Made by a program: the position numbers and the translations under genes
Assembly (NCBI GenBank): GCA_013433145.1
Contig: CM024187.1
Coordinates: 13,195,826 to 13,259,825, forward strand
Direction of reading: 5' to 3'
Origin: Ascaris suum
Taxonomy: Eukaryota; Nematoda; Chromadorea; Rhabditida; Ascarididae
DNA length: 64,000 nucleotides
The notes under the pieces: generated by a model
What the model was told of the DNA's origin: nothing
Database searches by the model: none
What the model saw: only the letters and a program-made list of their open reading frames with translations
In this document: one piece after another, positions 1-13,039 of the stretch
Layout: the number at the start of each line of letters is the position of its first letter
Position numbering within the stretch: position 1 is the stretch's first letter

Positions 1-1229
1 AGTAATGTGAAAGTGATGCGTAAACATGAAGAAGGAAAAGACGTTCTGAATTCAAGGGGAGCCTGTTTGGCGTTCCCCATGCCAATTATTGCATAAAATA
101 AGCCTTGGTTATTCGACACCCAATTGCTTCCTAGTGCAGCAAACTAGCAAACTAGCGACAAGTCAAAACCGACTGCTAAAACGCTGGCTACCGCAATGTC
201 AATTAATCGAAACACCAAACGGACAAAGCGTCAGGTAGTGAAAACGTTAAATCCTGATTTGCTCCCTCGATACTTCATCTGTGACACCATTTAACAACCT
301 TAGGAGAAGGCGCGACTTGCAAACTTTGAAGAGAGGCAGAAACTGAAGAACATTTCTACAGTAATGATGGGTTTTATTCAACTGCTCGTAAAATATTCCC
401 ATATTAATAATTGATAAAGATTCTTTCCTCATGCGAGTAGTTGAGCCCTTAAAACACATCAGGAAAAACAGCACTGACCAGATAAAAATTAAGAATGGAA
501 AATAAAACAAAGAATCTGGCATAAAAATGACTTACTAAAAAATTATGGGACATTCACATAGTTTTGTTTTGGTCGACTGCGAAAATCAAACAGAAAATCA
601 AACATAAATGTGAAAATTTGAACTCCACTAATGTTCACTTGATGCCACAAGCTACATTCCATTCCACACGACCTTTCTCTAAACCATTCCTTCAATGTTA
701 CGAATGGCATGTGTAGTCTGTTTGTGATCACTGCGCCAATCAATCGGCGATTTATGGTGCAATCTTGTTTACGCAAAATGAACACAGAAATAACGAGTAC
801 ACGTGGCAACCTGCCCGCACAATCCATTCATTGATAGCCGTATAGTGTTCATCAAAAAATGTCACAATGTAACCAGAATTATAAGTATTTGAATTTGGGG
901 ACTTTGTCTTTGCTTAATTAACTAATTTGATTGTAAATTTCATTGTCTTAACTTAATTGTCAACTTAATTAACTAGCACGCATTCAATTAGAACGGTGCA
1001 GTAGAAGAGATGCCTAGGCAGCGTTTTGGTTATTGGTATTTTGGCTGCTGAGGTTTTGACAGCCGGTGCTTTGTGTCTTTCCATCCCTATCAGTCCACCA
1101 CCCACGAAGCAGTCTGAAAGTCGTATAGGAACACGACTGTGCCCACGATGTTTCCCTGAAGAGGAGACTGTCAACAATAGAGCATAAAACAGACGGAAGT
1201 TGACAACCGATAAACTCTCCAACAAAAAG
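1..1229. other. Window edge, unresolved
   Basis: Minus-strand open frames at 543-827 and 965-1225 could hold further exons of the gene at 1.3-2.3 kb (an acceptor cctcttcag lies near 1,165), but phases conflict and no motif is visible. Confidence 0.3.
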
Positions 1230-1291
1230 GTATTCAGTGAAGATTGAATAAAGTGAACATATTGGAAAAAGCGATAAAGACTGAAAGATAC

Positions 1292-2309
1292 TTGTGCGAA
1301 TTATCGGTAGAGCCGTATTTGAGTACTGCAGCATCGCCGTCTTCATTAACGTAACGCAAAGCAATGCCTCCATTAGTTGTGCTCGTAACAGACACTTGCG
1401 ATATATGATCGTTTGTACGACCTTTTGTTTCCAGCGAATAATACGCACACGTCTGACCGCGATTCATCCAACATAGCCTTCAATTTTCTATGAAAGTGCA
1501 CACTGCTCAACGGCCATTTAATTTAAGAAGCATTATTGCTGCGAACGGCTTATTTTCAACGAAAACGCAAATTTTGCATATGAATCAAAATTTAACACAG
1601 CAAATGGCTAGAATCGTCTCCTAGCATTCGAATAAGGATAAAAGGGTGCTCTCTTGCCGATATCCAAATCTCTCTCGTAGAAACACTTCTTTTAGAACGA
1701 AATGCAGCAATTATAAATGCAAAGTTTGCAAAAACATATCGAGAAAAAATATGTTTTTAGTGTAGAACTTATATCTGTCGCTTCTTCAACAGGTGTCGAA
1801 AGAGTATGACGTCACAAATTTCTCATTTTCGAAACTTAATGATTCTCAGCAACGGACCTGCATGTAAATGAATCACAAACGAAGATCGACGACTGACTGA
1901 GAAATTTGAATTCGAGCAATTCGAGATCAAGCGGCGCCGAAAGCTGAACACGACCCACTTCGCGTGGTGGCATCCTTGAACTTAGAGCGTCGCTTGCGAG
2001 CTCGAACCAGATGATCGAATCTGTCGTTAAGACGGCTAGCATATTCCGCCATGAGGCAATCCCAGTGACTGTGGCAACACCAAAGTCGAGCAGTGTATTC
2101 CTGGTTGAACTCTCAACAGGATGATCCGAGAATGAACTCATTGAATCATCTTGGACTGCGTTCTGTTGTAAGCCATCTGGTGGTAGACCAGGTGCAGCCA
2201 CACTAGTACATATTGAGCAGAGTGCCCAAATTGACAAGCGTACAAACTGTGTCACCAAGGGCACACAGCGCATTTGTCTGCGTCAGGTATATCCCATCGC
2301 CGTTCAAAT
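1292..2309 (-). CDS. Probable 5' exons of an unrecognised secreted or membrane protein
   Basis: A strong acceptor (cttttcag) at 2310-2317 is followed 36 bp later by ATG at 2273, with an in-frame stop just before the ATG, so this looks like the 5' end of an mRNA (spliced-leader or 5'UTR intron site). Exon 1 (1858-2273 coding) begins with a hydrophobic leader, VTQFVRLSIWALCSICTSVA, and ends FLSQSSIFVCDSFTC with donor gtccgt. Its two spare bases fit exon 2 (1292-1477), which reads LCWMNRGQTCAYYSLETKGR and ends STDNSH at donor gtatct. Exon 2's acceptor (attgaag) is weak and another frame is partly open. I do not recognise the protein; the cysteine spacing vaguely recalls sema-domain proteins. Later exons would lie below 1,230 or beyond the window. 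Confidence 0.45.
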
Positions 2310-4483
2310 CTGAAAAGAAAGGTTAGTACTTATCGAACCAACGGCAGTTCACGGCGAAACTGAGCAAGCTATAATACTGACAATGCAGCAATACCTCCAT
2401 CAAATGTCTAGCATATGTAACAATCTTAACTCGTCGACAGTGGTTAATCCCCACAAGTGAATGGCATGGATATGACCAGAAATGCAAAAGAAAGAAGGAA
2501 TTGATGAAATTTGGCAATCCCATTTCTCGAAAGTTACTGCATCATCCAATTTGTCTCAAAAAACAGTGAACGTGAAATAAACTGTAAACTCACTTAAAAC
2601 TGAAAATATTTTCAAAAATTGCACAAAAAGCAGAACTGCGTATCAAAGTTGATTTGAGCACTTACAGTTCAAAACAAATGGTTTCAAATATAATCAACAG
2701 ATAATTTTATACGCACAGCAATGCATTTGTATTTTATTCTAACAGCAATTTCAGCAAGTCTTCTTCGAAAAGTTGTTTCTCCGATCAAACGTTTTGTAAA
2801 ATGAATTCTTGGGCGCATTAAGAGTTCTTAGCTTTTTTCGACTTGAGCGGTCATTTTGAATGCCGACATGAGTGGTCACTTAATGACATACATTATCTGC
2901 ACTGCACTCCGTAACTATCTTTCAAGGTGAAACACCTGACGGATATATAGAAACACACAAACGGAGACATTACCATCACTATGTGAAGTAATAAATAAGA
3001 TTACAAGCATTGCAAATACAAGCAGGTGCATAATTTTGATGCGCAACGTTCTTCCAGACAACACTGCCCTTTCCACTCCAATTGCCTGTTTGCTGCAGCT
3101 ATTATTTTCGATCTATCTAATATCTAATCATCGGTGTTACTTTAGCCACATCGATACCTTCACCTCTTTAGCAAAAAATTAAGCAAAAACCATCTATCTC
3201 TCGTTGATATCACCAAACACGTTTCAAAGAGAATTCCATAAATTGACAAATTTACCCATATGATAACTGAAATTTAAGTAGGAAAGCAGATTTTTAATAA
3301 ATTGATTATCGCTTAACATGTTTGGCGTCAATAATTTCACAGTACAATTGAAGTATTTCTCGTACGAGAGATGTATTAAGCTGGTTATCATAGCCCTAAG
3401 GAAATTACTGTCACAGAAATATCTCTGGAGTTAAGGAAGTGGACTTTCTAAGCTTTGACATGTTATTAAAGAAGCAAGCGGAACAAGATTCCACGCTATA
3501 CTTCTAGCTTAATATGCGTTATTGTTTCAGAACGTATCGATACAAGCTGTTATGAAAGTTTCTCGTAGAAATGCGCTACGAAAATTTCTTCGCGGTTAAT
3601 GTATGAAAATATACTATTAGAATGAATCATTTATTACTGCACTATAACTCTATCAATTAGGAAATAAAAAGCACATTAATCACTTTCTTGGTTGATCTGC
3701 ACTAGATTTATATTCAAAAGATTTGTGCTTTTTGAGGGGCGGAGGGGGTATGAGAAAGAGATCGTAACAGAAATGATGGCCACATGGCTTACGGAGCATA
3801 TTTCAGTACACCGACTGTCTGCTTAAGAGATGATATTACCCAGTTTGAGGTTTCCTGTTTTAACGAAGACTTAAGCAGTCGAAACTTTGTACCTAAACGG
3901 GCTGGCTTCGTAACACCCTTCTTCTGGCGCATCTCATGGTGTTGTATTATAAGCAGACAGTCGTTGGTTGCACTATAAACTAAGTAAAATACTATGGGCA
4001 AACGACGCAAGGAAGAGAAGTATTTTAAATGGCGAATGAGTGACCACAATAGGTGGTATAGAACTGCATGCGTACAAAATATTATCAATGACGTTCAACT
4101 CAATGATGTGCAGGGAGTCAGGTGTATTCGCGCAGCAAACACCAATGAAGCATTCACCTGAACGCTTCCATGCTCACCTGCACACAGTGCTTTTTGACGC
4201 TGCTGAGTGCATGTGCTGACATTTTCAGCAACATTCCGCTTACGAATTGTCGATGTGTCGAAACGTATGTGCGCCGAATCGCAATGCAATCAGAGTTGAA
4301 TCGACACTATAACCGATGATAGATTGCTATGATGTTCTTTCATGCATCCAGCAATGTAAAAAGTCTTTTTTTCACGGCTACTCATAAAAACGATGGGAAC
4401 CTTCGAAGACCTAAATCTAAGAATGACCTTAGTCACGCTTTGTCTATGCACATGTATTACTTCACCGCCACAAAATATTCTAT

Positions 4484-4921
4484 TCAAATGAGTTCCGATA
4501 AATCGCTCGGAGAAATTTTACTCGCACAGTGACGGTAGAATGACCGATGTTTTTCAAAAAAACATAAATAATAATAATGGATTCTGGCTGCTTCAGTGGA
4601 TAGTTCTGCCTGCTTCAGTGGACATACTCTATGAACTTTTTGCAAAAACAAAAAAAACTGAAAACGCGGGACGGAAGACATTTTAGTGAGAAGAAAAGAA
4701 CGGGATCGCCAGACGCAATGAAACACTTCGGGTAACAGAGCAACCACAACTGCGCGCATCGATTCCTGATCGCAGGTGCTCACAGATCGATCGATAAACA
4801 AACAGATTAGCAATGAGGCCTCAGACCACGGCACTTGCGGAAGTAGCCGCTTTGCTTTTCGATGGTATCTCATCATACGCCCACGTGGCTTTTCAGCCTT
4901 CATAGCATTCGTCCTCAGCAC
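4484..4921 (-). CDS. Long open frame, doubtful
   Basis: 145 codons without a stop, among the longest in the window; about 0.4 such frames are expected by chance from the base composition. The N-terminal part is basic (MKAEKPRGRMMRYHRKAKRL), the rest rich in Phe, Cys and Ser. No family recognised. Confidence 0.15.
   Translation of the reverse strand: MLRTNAMKAEKPRGRMMRYHRKAKRLLPQVPWSEASLLICLFIDRSVSTCDQESMRAVVVALLPEVFHCVWRSRSFLLTKMSSVPRFQFFLFLQKVHRVCPLKQAELSTEAARIHYYYLCFFEKHRSFYRHCASKISPSDLSELI
4588..4622 (+). repeat. Short direct repeat
   Basis: ctgcttcagtgga occurs twice, 22 bp apart, suggesting a small tandem duplication. Confidence 0.7.
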
Positions 4922-5509
4922 CTACGGAAAAAAGCCGGATATTTTGAGAAAAAAAGACCTAAAAAATTGAATGAATGCCCACTAACACGAACAGCAATTA
5001 TCGGTTATTTGTAAGAATTTGTTATGCGTAATGAATCTGAGCGACAAACTGCGGTCCATAATGAAGAAAAAAGATAATTGCTCTAGATAGCATTATCTCC
5101 GACGAATTCGTTTTTTCTTAAAGATTAAAAAGCAGACGACAAAACCGTCGCAAGGGGATGAAACGCTTATCCGCAAAGGAGAATACTGCTCAAATATTAC
5201 GATGCAAAAGAGAAGAGTACAGTGATAAATATGCATCGCTTGGCGCAGCGAATGTCTGAAGGAATAGCATCATTTAAGCGGCGCTGATGGTTGCTCGTGC
5301 TTGGTTCAGATTTTAGTTACAAGACCGGGTGCGTCAGTAACGTGTATAGGGCTCCGCGGAACCTGCGACGACTTTTCATTATTCCTTTCACATCTCTTTC
5401 TCTCATAAACGACCTAAAAACCTGTAGTGGAAAAATAGGATGAACAAATGAGTTTAATGAATGATTACCCACTGCGTAAAAAAAGACGCACATATTTTAG
5501 TCAGACATT

Positions 5510-5522
5510 CCCCCCCCCCCCC
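5510..5522 (+). repeat. Poly-C tract (13)
   Basis: Thirteen C in a row on the plus strand, intergenic. Confidence 0.95.
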
Positions 5523-6461
5523 ATCCCAATGAATGATGATGGGAAAATACTACCAATAAAATAGAAAGAAAGGGACGAAGGAATAGAGCAAGTGGAGAGA
5601 TGGTAGAGATGATAATATATATATGGTCACGCGTCGTTCGAAGGTGAGAGACTAGTAAGAAGGTGGAATTGATTGGGTGAACGGGAAAAACACTTTTTTA
5701 GTCGGTTGTCTGCATTGCAGTGGGCGTACAACAACAGGGTTTGTATACACGCACCAGCGTCGACTACAACCAGCCGCTTCACAAAAACTGCGGCAATCGC
5801 TAAAATGGGCGTATACCTCACAATCGTCAACCAATCGGCTGAGTATAGAGCATTAACTGCGATCGTTCATACAGCATTGTGAACTTTTTTTTCGCCGCAA
5901 TATTGCAGTTTTCTTTGTTTCCCATGAATTAGAAACTTGCAACAGCAAAAACAAGAAATTATTTGCCAATGACATCAAGTGTCAAAATTAACAAAATTTT
6001 CATGACTCCATAAATCCCATGACTCTATAAAGGAAGCAAACATTCGTTCAAAGTTTGCAGCGAAGCCACTCTTCAACTTTACTTTTCCTTCCGATGAAAA
6101 AAGACTCGCTTGCTAGCTGAAGTTTCGTAAGGCGCAAAGATCAGAAAAATTGCAATGAATTATGCACGGCACGGCATAATGTGCTTTGCCGATTAATTTC
6201 GGAACTATTTTTGAACACGTAAGTGCATCGAGACTGCTCGTGATATCAAAAATTTTCAGATTCTCTTCAAAATAGTATCACTTCCGCATGCCCATGCTTA
6301 TGAGCAGTCTCATCCATCAAAACTGCAACGATTCAGGAAATTCTGGGCTACCTCCGTGACGGCTTCAAACTGTCTCATCCCTCTATGACTTCGCCACTCA
6401 AAGGTGTTATTGCAATGAGTTGTTAGGATTTTTATTACGTGAACGTGTTCTGCAAAACTAT

Positions 6462-6787
6462 TTAGCCTCTGATGGGGCTCGGTCTGGGCACCATCGATTG
6501 TGTAGGGAACTTGAGAAGCTGTAAAGGGGTAAGATCAACGTTTTTAGGAATCTGGGTACAAAAGGGCCGAGGTAAACAGCACACAAATTTCTTGAGAAAC
6601 AGCGGAATGGATCTCGAAGTGAAGCATGACGAAAAAACGCATAGAAAGGATCTCAGCAAAATGTGTTTATTTAGAACCTGAAAGAAACATTTGAAAGGCC
6701 TATGCATACACGAAAAACCTGTTTCGATTCACATGAGGACATCTGCTTTATTATTGCTAGCATCAAAGTTGAAATCTTCTCGAGGGA
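6462..6787 (-). CDS. Candidate last two exons of an unknown gene
   Basis: Exon 6719-6787 (acceptor tatcgcag, donor gttttt; 23 codons, SLEKISTLMLAIIKQMSSCE then SKQ) joins in phase 0 to exon 6462-6551 (acceptor gtacccag), reading IPKNVDLTPLQLLKFPTQSM and ending in a Pro/Arg-rich tail and TAA. The first part is a regular helix. No family recognised; support is phase and splice sites only. Confidence 0.3.
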
Positions 6788-7035
6788 CTGCGATAATGAG
6801 CCGCTTCTACAACCGGAAACAAGTCGCCTCAACACGAATCCTCCATTGCAAATAAAACCTGATTCCAGTAAAAAACTCATTCAAGGTTTAACGTTGACAC
6901 AAAGGGAACGTTTCACTTTTTTACACCAAAAAATGGATTTTATTGAAAATCGCGAAATACTCATTTATAAAATAATAGATAAATATTATCAGTATTAACG
7001 AACACGGGTGAAAATTCGAGCAATGAAATGAAGTC

Positions 7036-7308
7036 TTAAGACATCACTACAGCAGCTTGCTTACGACCGGCTGACTGCATGACTGCACTAAGGCAATCGA
7101 TTGACGATTGAAGCTGATCGCAAGTGGTGCGCAGAGGATCTGAGAATGCAATCTTCGGAGATGGCACTCTTCGATAAATCGCTGCGCAGAAAAAATCAGG
7201 TGTGTTAAAACTTGCCGAACTATGTCTCATCAGCCGACAAATGACATTTTCACTGAGGACAAACTTGCGACGGATGTAGGAAGTGGCGACCATTGCTTGT
7301 TGTATCAT
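7036..7308 (-). CDS. Candidate exon or small ORF, unknown
   Basis: 90-codon frame with a true ATG at 7308 and TAA at 7036. Inside it, acceptor ttctgcgcag near 7190 and donor gtaagc near 7055 would give an exon reading DPLRTTCDQLQSSIDCLSAV. It could belong with the exons at 6.5-6.8 kb. Not recognised. Confidence 0.22.
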   Translation of the reverse strand: MIQQAMVATSYIRRKFVLSENVICRLMRHSSASFNTPDFFCAAIYRRVPSPKIAFSDPLRTTCDQLQSSIDCLSAVMQSAGRKQAAVVMS

Positions 7309-8200
7309 GTAAAATTATGATTCTGCGCTTGTGAATCGTTAAATGAGTAACTTGATTGATTTACTAAGTTTGAGCAAAATTTAATTTTTTCACGAAAATT
7401 TTGTATGATTGTGTCCTTTAAGTATATATTTATACCTCAGTGGTAGAACACTGGTCAGGGTTAGTGAGAGGCTTGTGGTACGTCCCCGTTTGCGGACAAA
7501 GTCTTCATCGATCATCAGAATCTACATAGTATTACAATTTGAGCCGAACGACACAAATATGCTCTCTTTATTTATAGAAAATTTGCTGTTCTTTGTTTGA
7601 TATTTAGATTTTGTATTTTTCACATAATTCCGCAGCCCCGTTGTTGTGTCCGCCGCCATTTCCCATTAACACGCTTAAACGATCTCTTTTTATTTGCTAT
7701 GAACGATTTTAACCATGCAAAAAGACGTAGAACGTGGAAGCTTTTGCCGACCGTTTATACATCTCTTCCTCTTTCAGCATATACTGATCATAGGAAGTTT
7801 ACAGGATGTACCCTGCTCGTTCTTGGAGATGTTCCAAAAATCACCCTCTACTACCACCTTTGTCATGCGGCCGATTTTCTTAAGTTTCCAGGACTTTGTA
7901 TTTTCTAACTTGTTAAAGAGAGATTTGTTTCTTTAGACGTTCTAGTCATCTTAATCGGCTTTAATTTGTATGAGTATTACAGTAGCACCCAAAAAGCTTT
8001 GCGTTCAGTGCTGCCTATTCCTTGAAGATCTTATAGTCTCTCCAATGTAACAGCGATCGCGAGACTTGATCCTGGCAAGTTGCGCGGTTAGTGAATTGGA
8101 CACACCACTGGATTGCTACTATGCAATGGAGCTATTGTTCATGGGTAAGCATGCATCTTATGTGGCTTTTTTTCCTTCGTCCCCATGTCTCTCTAAGCTT

Positions 8201-8211
8201 CCCCCCCCCCC
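8201..8211 (+). repeat. Poly-C tract (11)
   Basis: Eleven C in a row on the plus strand, followed by tccc. Confidence 0.95.
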
Positions 8212-8335
8212 TCCCATTATGCAACCACAAAAGGAGGTTGTGACCTTCTCTTCAGGGCATTTCGCGACTTGTTTAACCATTTAAATATTCATGCCAGTTT
8301 CTTAAACCTTAAGTGAAATATCTTGAATACGCAAA

Positions 8336-8440
8336 TTCCTTATGTCTCTGTGTACGTATGTGTATGCAGCGCACGTGTATGCACTTCTTCACAGCCCTGG
8401 TGTGTGTGTTCATATGTGTATAGGAGTGTATGTGTGATGA
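8336..8440. repeat. TG-rich imperfect repeat
   Basis: Irregular tgtgtatg/tgtgtgtg units over about 100 bp. Confidence 0.6.
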
Positions 8441-9591
8441 CCACCCTAATTTTGCTTCCTGACATGTTTTTGTGACTTGTCGTGATTAAACAGTGGGTTC
8501 TTATAAATTTTCAAACAAACTCGCCCAGCGGTCAATAGGTGTTGCGTACCTTAGCACCCTCGTTAGCTTTTGCATCCTTCTTGCTGTGGCGTTCGTTTCT
8601 TCCAGCAATGATAATAAGGGCAACGCATTGACCTCGCTGCGATTTTAATGGAGAGTGATAAGCACTTCAGAAAATTAGACAAGCTACAGGCAAATAAGCC
8701 CTACGATTCGTAAATGCCCAGTTCAAACAAATTTTAAAAGGTGTGTTTCATCTGTTCATTTCAAACTTCCTTTGAAATAGACCACAAATTAGCATCTTTG
8801 GGGTCTAGAAGTGATGCGCAAATAGCTATTTCGTCAGGCTGCAAGTTTTAGCCTTTTCCATGAAAACCTGCAAACACGATGTGGCGGTCGTTGGAAACCG
8901 CCGTTTAAATCGTCAGGTCATCTGATGTACTGCGCGCTTTCTTCTATCGTCTTCGTAAGATTTGCTATTCGAAAATCCCATCTTACCGAATGAACCTAGA
9001 AATACCCTACGTTTTGTGACGACAAGTAGAGATACTCTTACCTTCGTCACAACCAATGAAAAAGGAAAGGAATTTAGTACAGGGATTAGAGACTTTCTTC
9101 TTCTAGATGATGATATATGCGAGGAGAGAGATGGGGACGTCAGGGAGAGGGAGAGGAATGAGGGCGGCGGAGGCTAAACAACGATTGCACGATTCCCTTT
9201 ATGGAGTGTTTATGCATACTTTAGTGCCTACATGTTTTCGAACCTCCGAATACTTTGAAAACAATTATTATGCATTATATACTGTTCATTTGCACCGTAG
9301 AAAACCTGTGAAAAACACTATCAACAACCAGCGTGATTTTTTTATTAAGCATTTCTGCAATGAGATCGTCATAATAAATGCATTTTCGTTTCATTGGTCG
9401 CCATCCACCGACCGCGTAATTCCGCTTCAATAACGCTCCGTTGCTTTGAAAAAAATTTTTTTCGAAGCTATTCTATAGATTTCTTTTGCATAATTCCAAC
9501 TCACTTCAGTTTTTTTTTCAACGAAACGTTAGACTGAAGCGTCAAATCAATGTATCACCATAAGTGAGCTGCGAACTACAATAGAAGATCG

Positions 9592-9636
9592 TCAAACGGA
9601 ACCAGTAGAATCTTGCTGTTGCTCTCCTTCAATAAT
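9592..9636 (-). CDS. Candidate terminal exon, unknown
   Basis: A very strong acceptor (aatttttttcag) precedes 14 codons, IIEGEQQQDSTGSV, then TGA. The phase-0 start would match the donor of the candidate exon at 12365-12574, but no link is proved. Confidence 0.22.
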   Translation of the reverse strand: MIEGEQQQDSTGSV

Positions 9637-12364
9637 CTGAAAAAAATTACCATAATTTATTTTCGCCATTGAGTATTCAGAAAATGCGCACGACATGCGC
9701 TTTTTGGGAATTCTTGCATTAAGCAAACTAGTCCAACGAACATTCAAACGTGCGTCAATATAGCACATATTCTTTCCTGTGTTACCCAATCGGCTGTAGA
9801 AGGTGGTTGATTTGTAAACTTTATTACGTCTTAAGTGTAAGTAAGTGATGCAAAATTAACCACCACCATCGTTCCTTCCGCGCATAACGAATTTCATCTA
9901 TCAGACAAACAGACGCATACACGAACAGACAAACAGATGAATGTAGACACTGGGATGATTTTCTCATAATGCACTTTTATAAGAATTTAGAAGGGTTAAG
10001 AGGCAGGTCATCATAGCTCACAACCGACGGGTACACGCGATCTGCTCTAGATTGAATTTTTACGCGTAAAGATCAAATCATTTGAGTAAAAGAGTTCTGC
10101 TAAGGAGCTGGAAAGACCTCACTATTCTCACAGAAGCCTTTGTGAAGTGAGCAAGATGTGAGAAATAAAGAATTACTTCATATTGTAGTAATCGATGTTT
10201 GGAAAAATGAAAATGATCAACTTTCAGTAACTTTAGAGCGTTAAAGAAAAGACATGCGATTAAAATGTCTACTAAGAGTGGGCTTTTTTTCTGAAACTCA
10301 TAGAGGAAAAATCGAAATTTGCCATAAAAACGATTTCTTGACTTGTTGTGAATTTCAAAGAAACATTCAAAAATCGCATCTGAAGAAGGATCATTTCTCT
10401 GGAAAATTCTCCTCGATTCGGTGATGGACTGATTTTAGTGAGCTGCTCGGATTTGATGATGCTCGAGAAACGAAATATATTTAAATTCTCATTTCACTGA
10501 AACCCAATCACAGAAGACATTCGACTATTTTTTTTTTTCAAACTTGTCTTCAAAAGTACAGATTGAATGTTCCTCAGTTTCCGCAGTAAATCTTTTATCA
10601 TTATTTTCATCGGCACTGTAATATGATCTATGTAAAATAGCGGAAATGACTGTATTTCCACTTATAGTGCTGACGTCGATCGTGTTGATTAGAGAATAAT
10701 GATGTCATCGTTCTGATATGAAGCAATCGTAAAAAGTTGCGAAATTTTGATGAATAGCTAGCGATTTAGAAAACGGCCTATTGAAAAAATAAAAACTTAT
10801 CGACATTGCTAGGCTTTTGATGTGTTTACAGTATTGCTAAACGTGAATGACAAAGTATGAAAATACTCTTTTCTTTAAGCGCCCATCTATCTTAGCAGTG
10901 TTAAATTTCTCGTACACTCTTCACATGACTACAATGCGTATGACCAACATTGACCACATGTTGAGGAGAAAATTCTCTTGGGGTCGCCATTTTTGAAAAA
11001 TTACCTTGAAGATAAACTTGATGGTAATTTGCACGTAAGATAGACTTTTATGATACCCTCTGTCGTTTTGTGTATCTTGCAAGTTGGCAGTTTAGGCACT
11101 GAACCTAGAATGTTTCCATTTCGAAGAGGAGGAGTTGAGTTGAAAAGCAAGGAAGAGGATTCTCGAAACTTTTCACGTCTTAAGACTTCTTAGCTCAGTG
11201 ACAGTGTTAAATGTAGTGAAGAGTACTTTTCGGAAGAATATTACATTTTTCAGGAATACGCTTGTATTGAGGGAAAACGCAGATTTTAAAGCCACGACGT
11301 GATCTGCCTCAAAAAAATATGAAAGTGTTTGAAGAGTATATTAGCTGCTTGAAATCGAAGAATTTCAGAGGTGGAGAGGTTCTTACGCTCGGCTCACAAA
11401 ATATCGTGCCGTATTGGGCTGCCAGTGCCCACTACTATGAGATAGGGAGAAGGGGAGAACGAGGGACATTTTATACGCTTTTTCAGGAAGCAGCCATGTT
11501 TAGAAAAGGAATTAGTCTTATACAAGTCATTATATACACTTCAGTTTCACTAAGCGATGAACATACTTACAGCCATGAAATCACAATTTCGCTTTCAATG
11601 TTCTAATAATTACTCTCCTAATACTGCCGCCTTTTTGCCGTACTTTCCACCTGTTCAGCACAGGTTGCAGTGGATCGTGATTTTGCTCACATTGTATTTT
11701 GCCAGCTCTTTGAGTATACATCTCGAGATAAATAAGCGGCATATTCGTAGTCAGCATAGGCATTCTTAGCATGAGAAACTTATCACACCTTGCGGTTTAA
11801 ATTTCCTTCAGTAGCTACAATTATTCATTTCTCTGGACTCCTTCTTTAGCATCCTTTAGCATCAATTCTTTTAGCATGTTCTCTACTCTCTTTTTAATGA
11901 CTGACTCTGTCAGTTCTGTTACTAGTTCTCACAGGTTGAGATGTCGCATTCTATCTTTAGTCGTGCTAATTCGAACAATCGTCTTCAATTCATTGTTACT
12001 ATATCGAAATTCGCCGTTGCTATATCGAACAAGGTGTTGAGCATAGACATCGATAATCTTCAAATAACACAATCCACGGAATATTTCATCACCATTCGGT
12101 TTGTTGCGTCCACGGCTTCCTTTCTTCCCTTACAGTATAGATCTACGAACAAAATTTTTTCAGGATTATCCGAAGAAACGATTACTGCATCAGAGTTTTG
12201 ACTAAACGAGGAAAGGAGGACATTTTTTCGTTTCTGTTATGGTATGTGTAACTGTTTACTTATTAGAGGGTTTCCGGAAAGGCGAACCATGGAAGATAGC
12301 TTATTAGAGTAAAGCTTGCTGTCAGAGCAGTTTTCAGTTCTTCTGCAATATCTCCCCTGTTTAC
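9637..12364. other. Intergenic or intronic, unresolved
   Basis: No clear exon. Strong plus-strand acceptors near 11,251 and 12,164 open short frames (NTLVLRENADFKATT; IIRRNDYCIRVLTKRGKEDI) that I could not connect to anything. Confidence 0.35.
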
Positions 12365-12574
12365 CTGAAAAGCCTCTAAAAGAGTTAGGCTACGGTTATT
12401 CCATGACTCCTCAGCCAGGTTCACAGATGTTTGCCACGTGTCCACAAACGCACTAAGTAATGCTTCCTCTGTTTCCACTATAAAAGAGTTGAGAGTTTTT
12501 CTTGTAATATGCAAAATTTCGGATTTTGCTGTTTTTCGATGTGAATTTTTCAATAGAAATGGGGCAAGATTTTT
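12365..12574 (-). CDS. Candidate internal exon, unknown
   Basis: 70 codons between acceptor tatattcag and donor gtaaac, phase 0 at both ends. Reads KNLAPFLLKNSHRKTAKSEI, VETEEALLSAFVDTWQTS and ends SLTLLEAFQ: helical, charged and unlike chance frames here, which are rich in Phe, Cys and Ser. Family not recognised. Confidence 0.33.
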
Positions 12575-13039
12575 CTGAATATATTTACCCTAGGTAGGTT
12601 GCATTAGCACCGCTTCCCGTCGAAGATTGTCATTTTTGGCGCAGAAGTAGAAAAACGAACGCAAAGTGATGCTTACGATGAAAGCCTCAGATGTTAACCA
12701 TCCAGATTCAATTTTACTTCCTACTATCATTCTCATGAAAGGTGTGATAACTGATGTTGTCAGAAGTTTCCTTCATCACGCCCACCCAACTAGGTTGAGT
12801 CCGATGAGTCCACGTCCGCGGCAAATCCTATCGAGTGCTTCTTTTGTGTTGAAGTCGATAAGATTGGCCGGTTTTCTTTTACTCAGCAGTTGATTCGTTC
12901 TGTCAGCAAGTTGGCACCGTATTCGCCTTCCACTCAGTCAGCGGCGCCCACCTTCCTAATCAACCAACAACCGCTTTTAGTCTATGATTGTGAATGTCGC
13001 AAAGCAGCATTATCAGAACGGCTGAAAAAAAATTATGCA

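Larger units (their letters stand above)
2524..6461. other. Intergenic, no convincing gene
   Basis: Apart from the doubtful frame at 4484-4921, a poly-C tract and a short direct repeat, I see nothing functional here. Confidence 0.5.
7309..9591. other. Intergenic, no convincing gene
   Basis: AT-rich sequence with a TG-rich repeat and a poly-C tract; a degenerate tRNA-like stretch at 7,437-7,490 was considered and rejected. Confidence 0.5.

Noticed and set aside
7437..7490. tRNA-like stretch (cctcagtggtagaacactgg ... ggtacgtcccc)
   Set aside because: A-box- and B-box-like words are present but the acceptor and anticodon stems do not pair.
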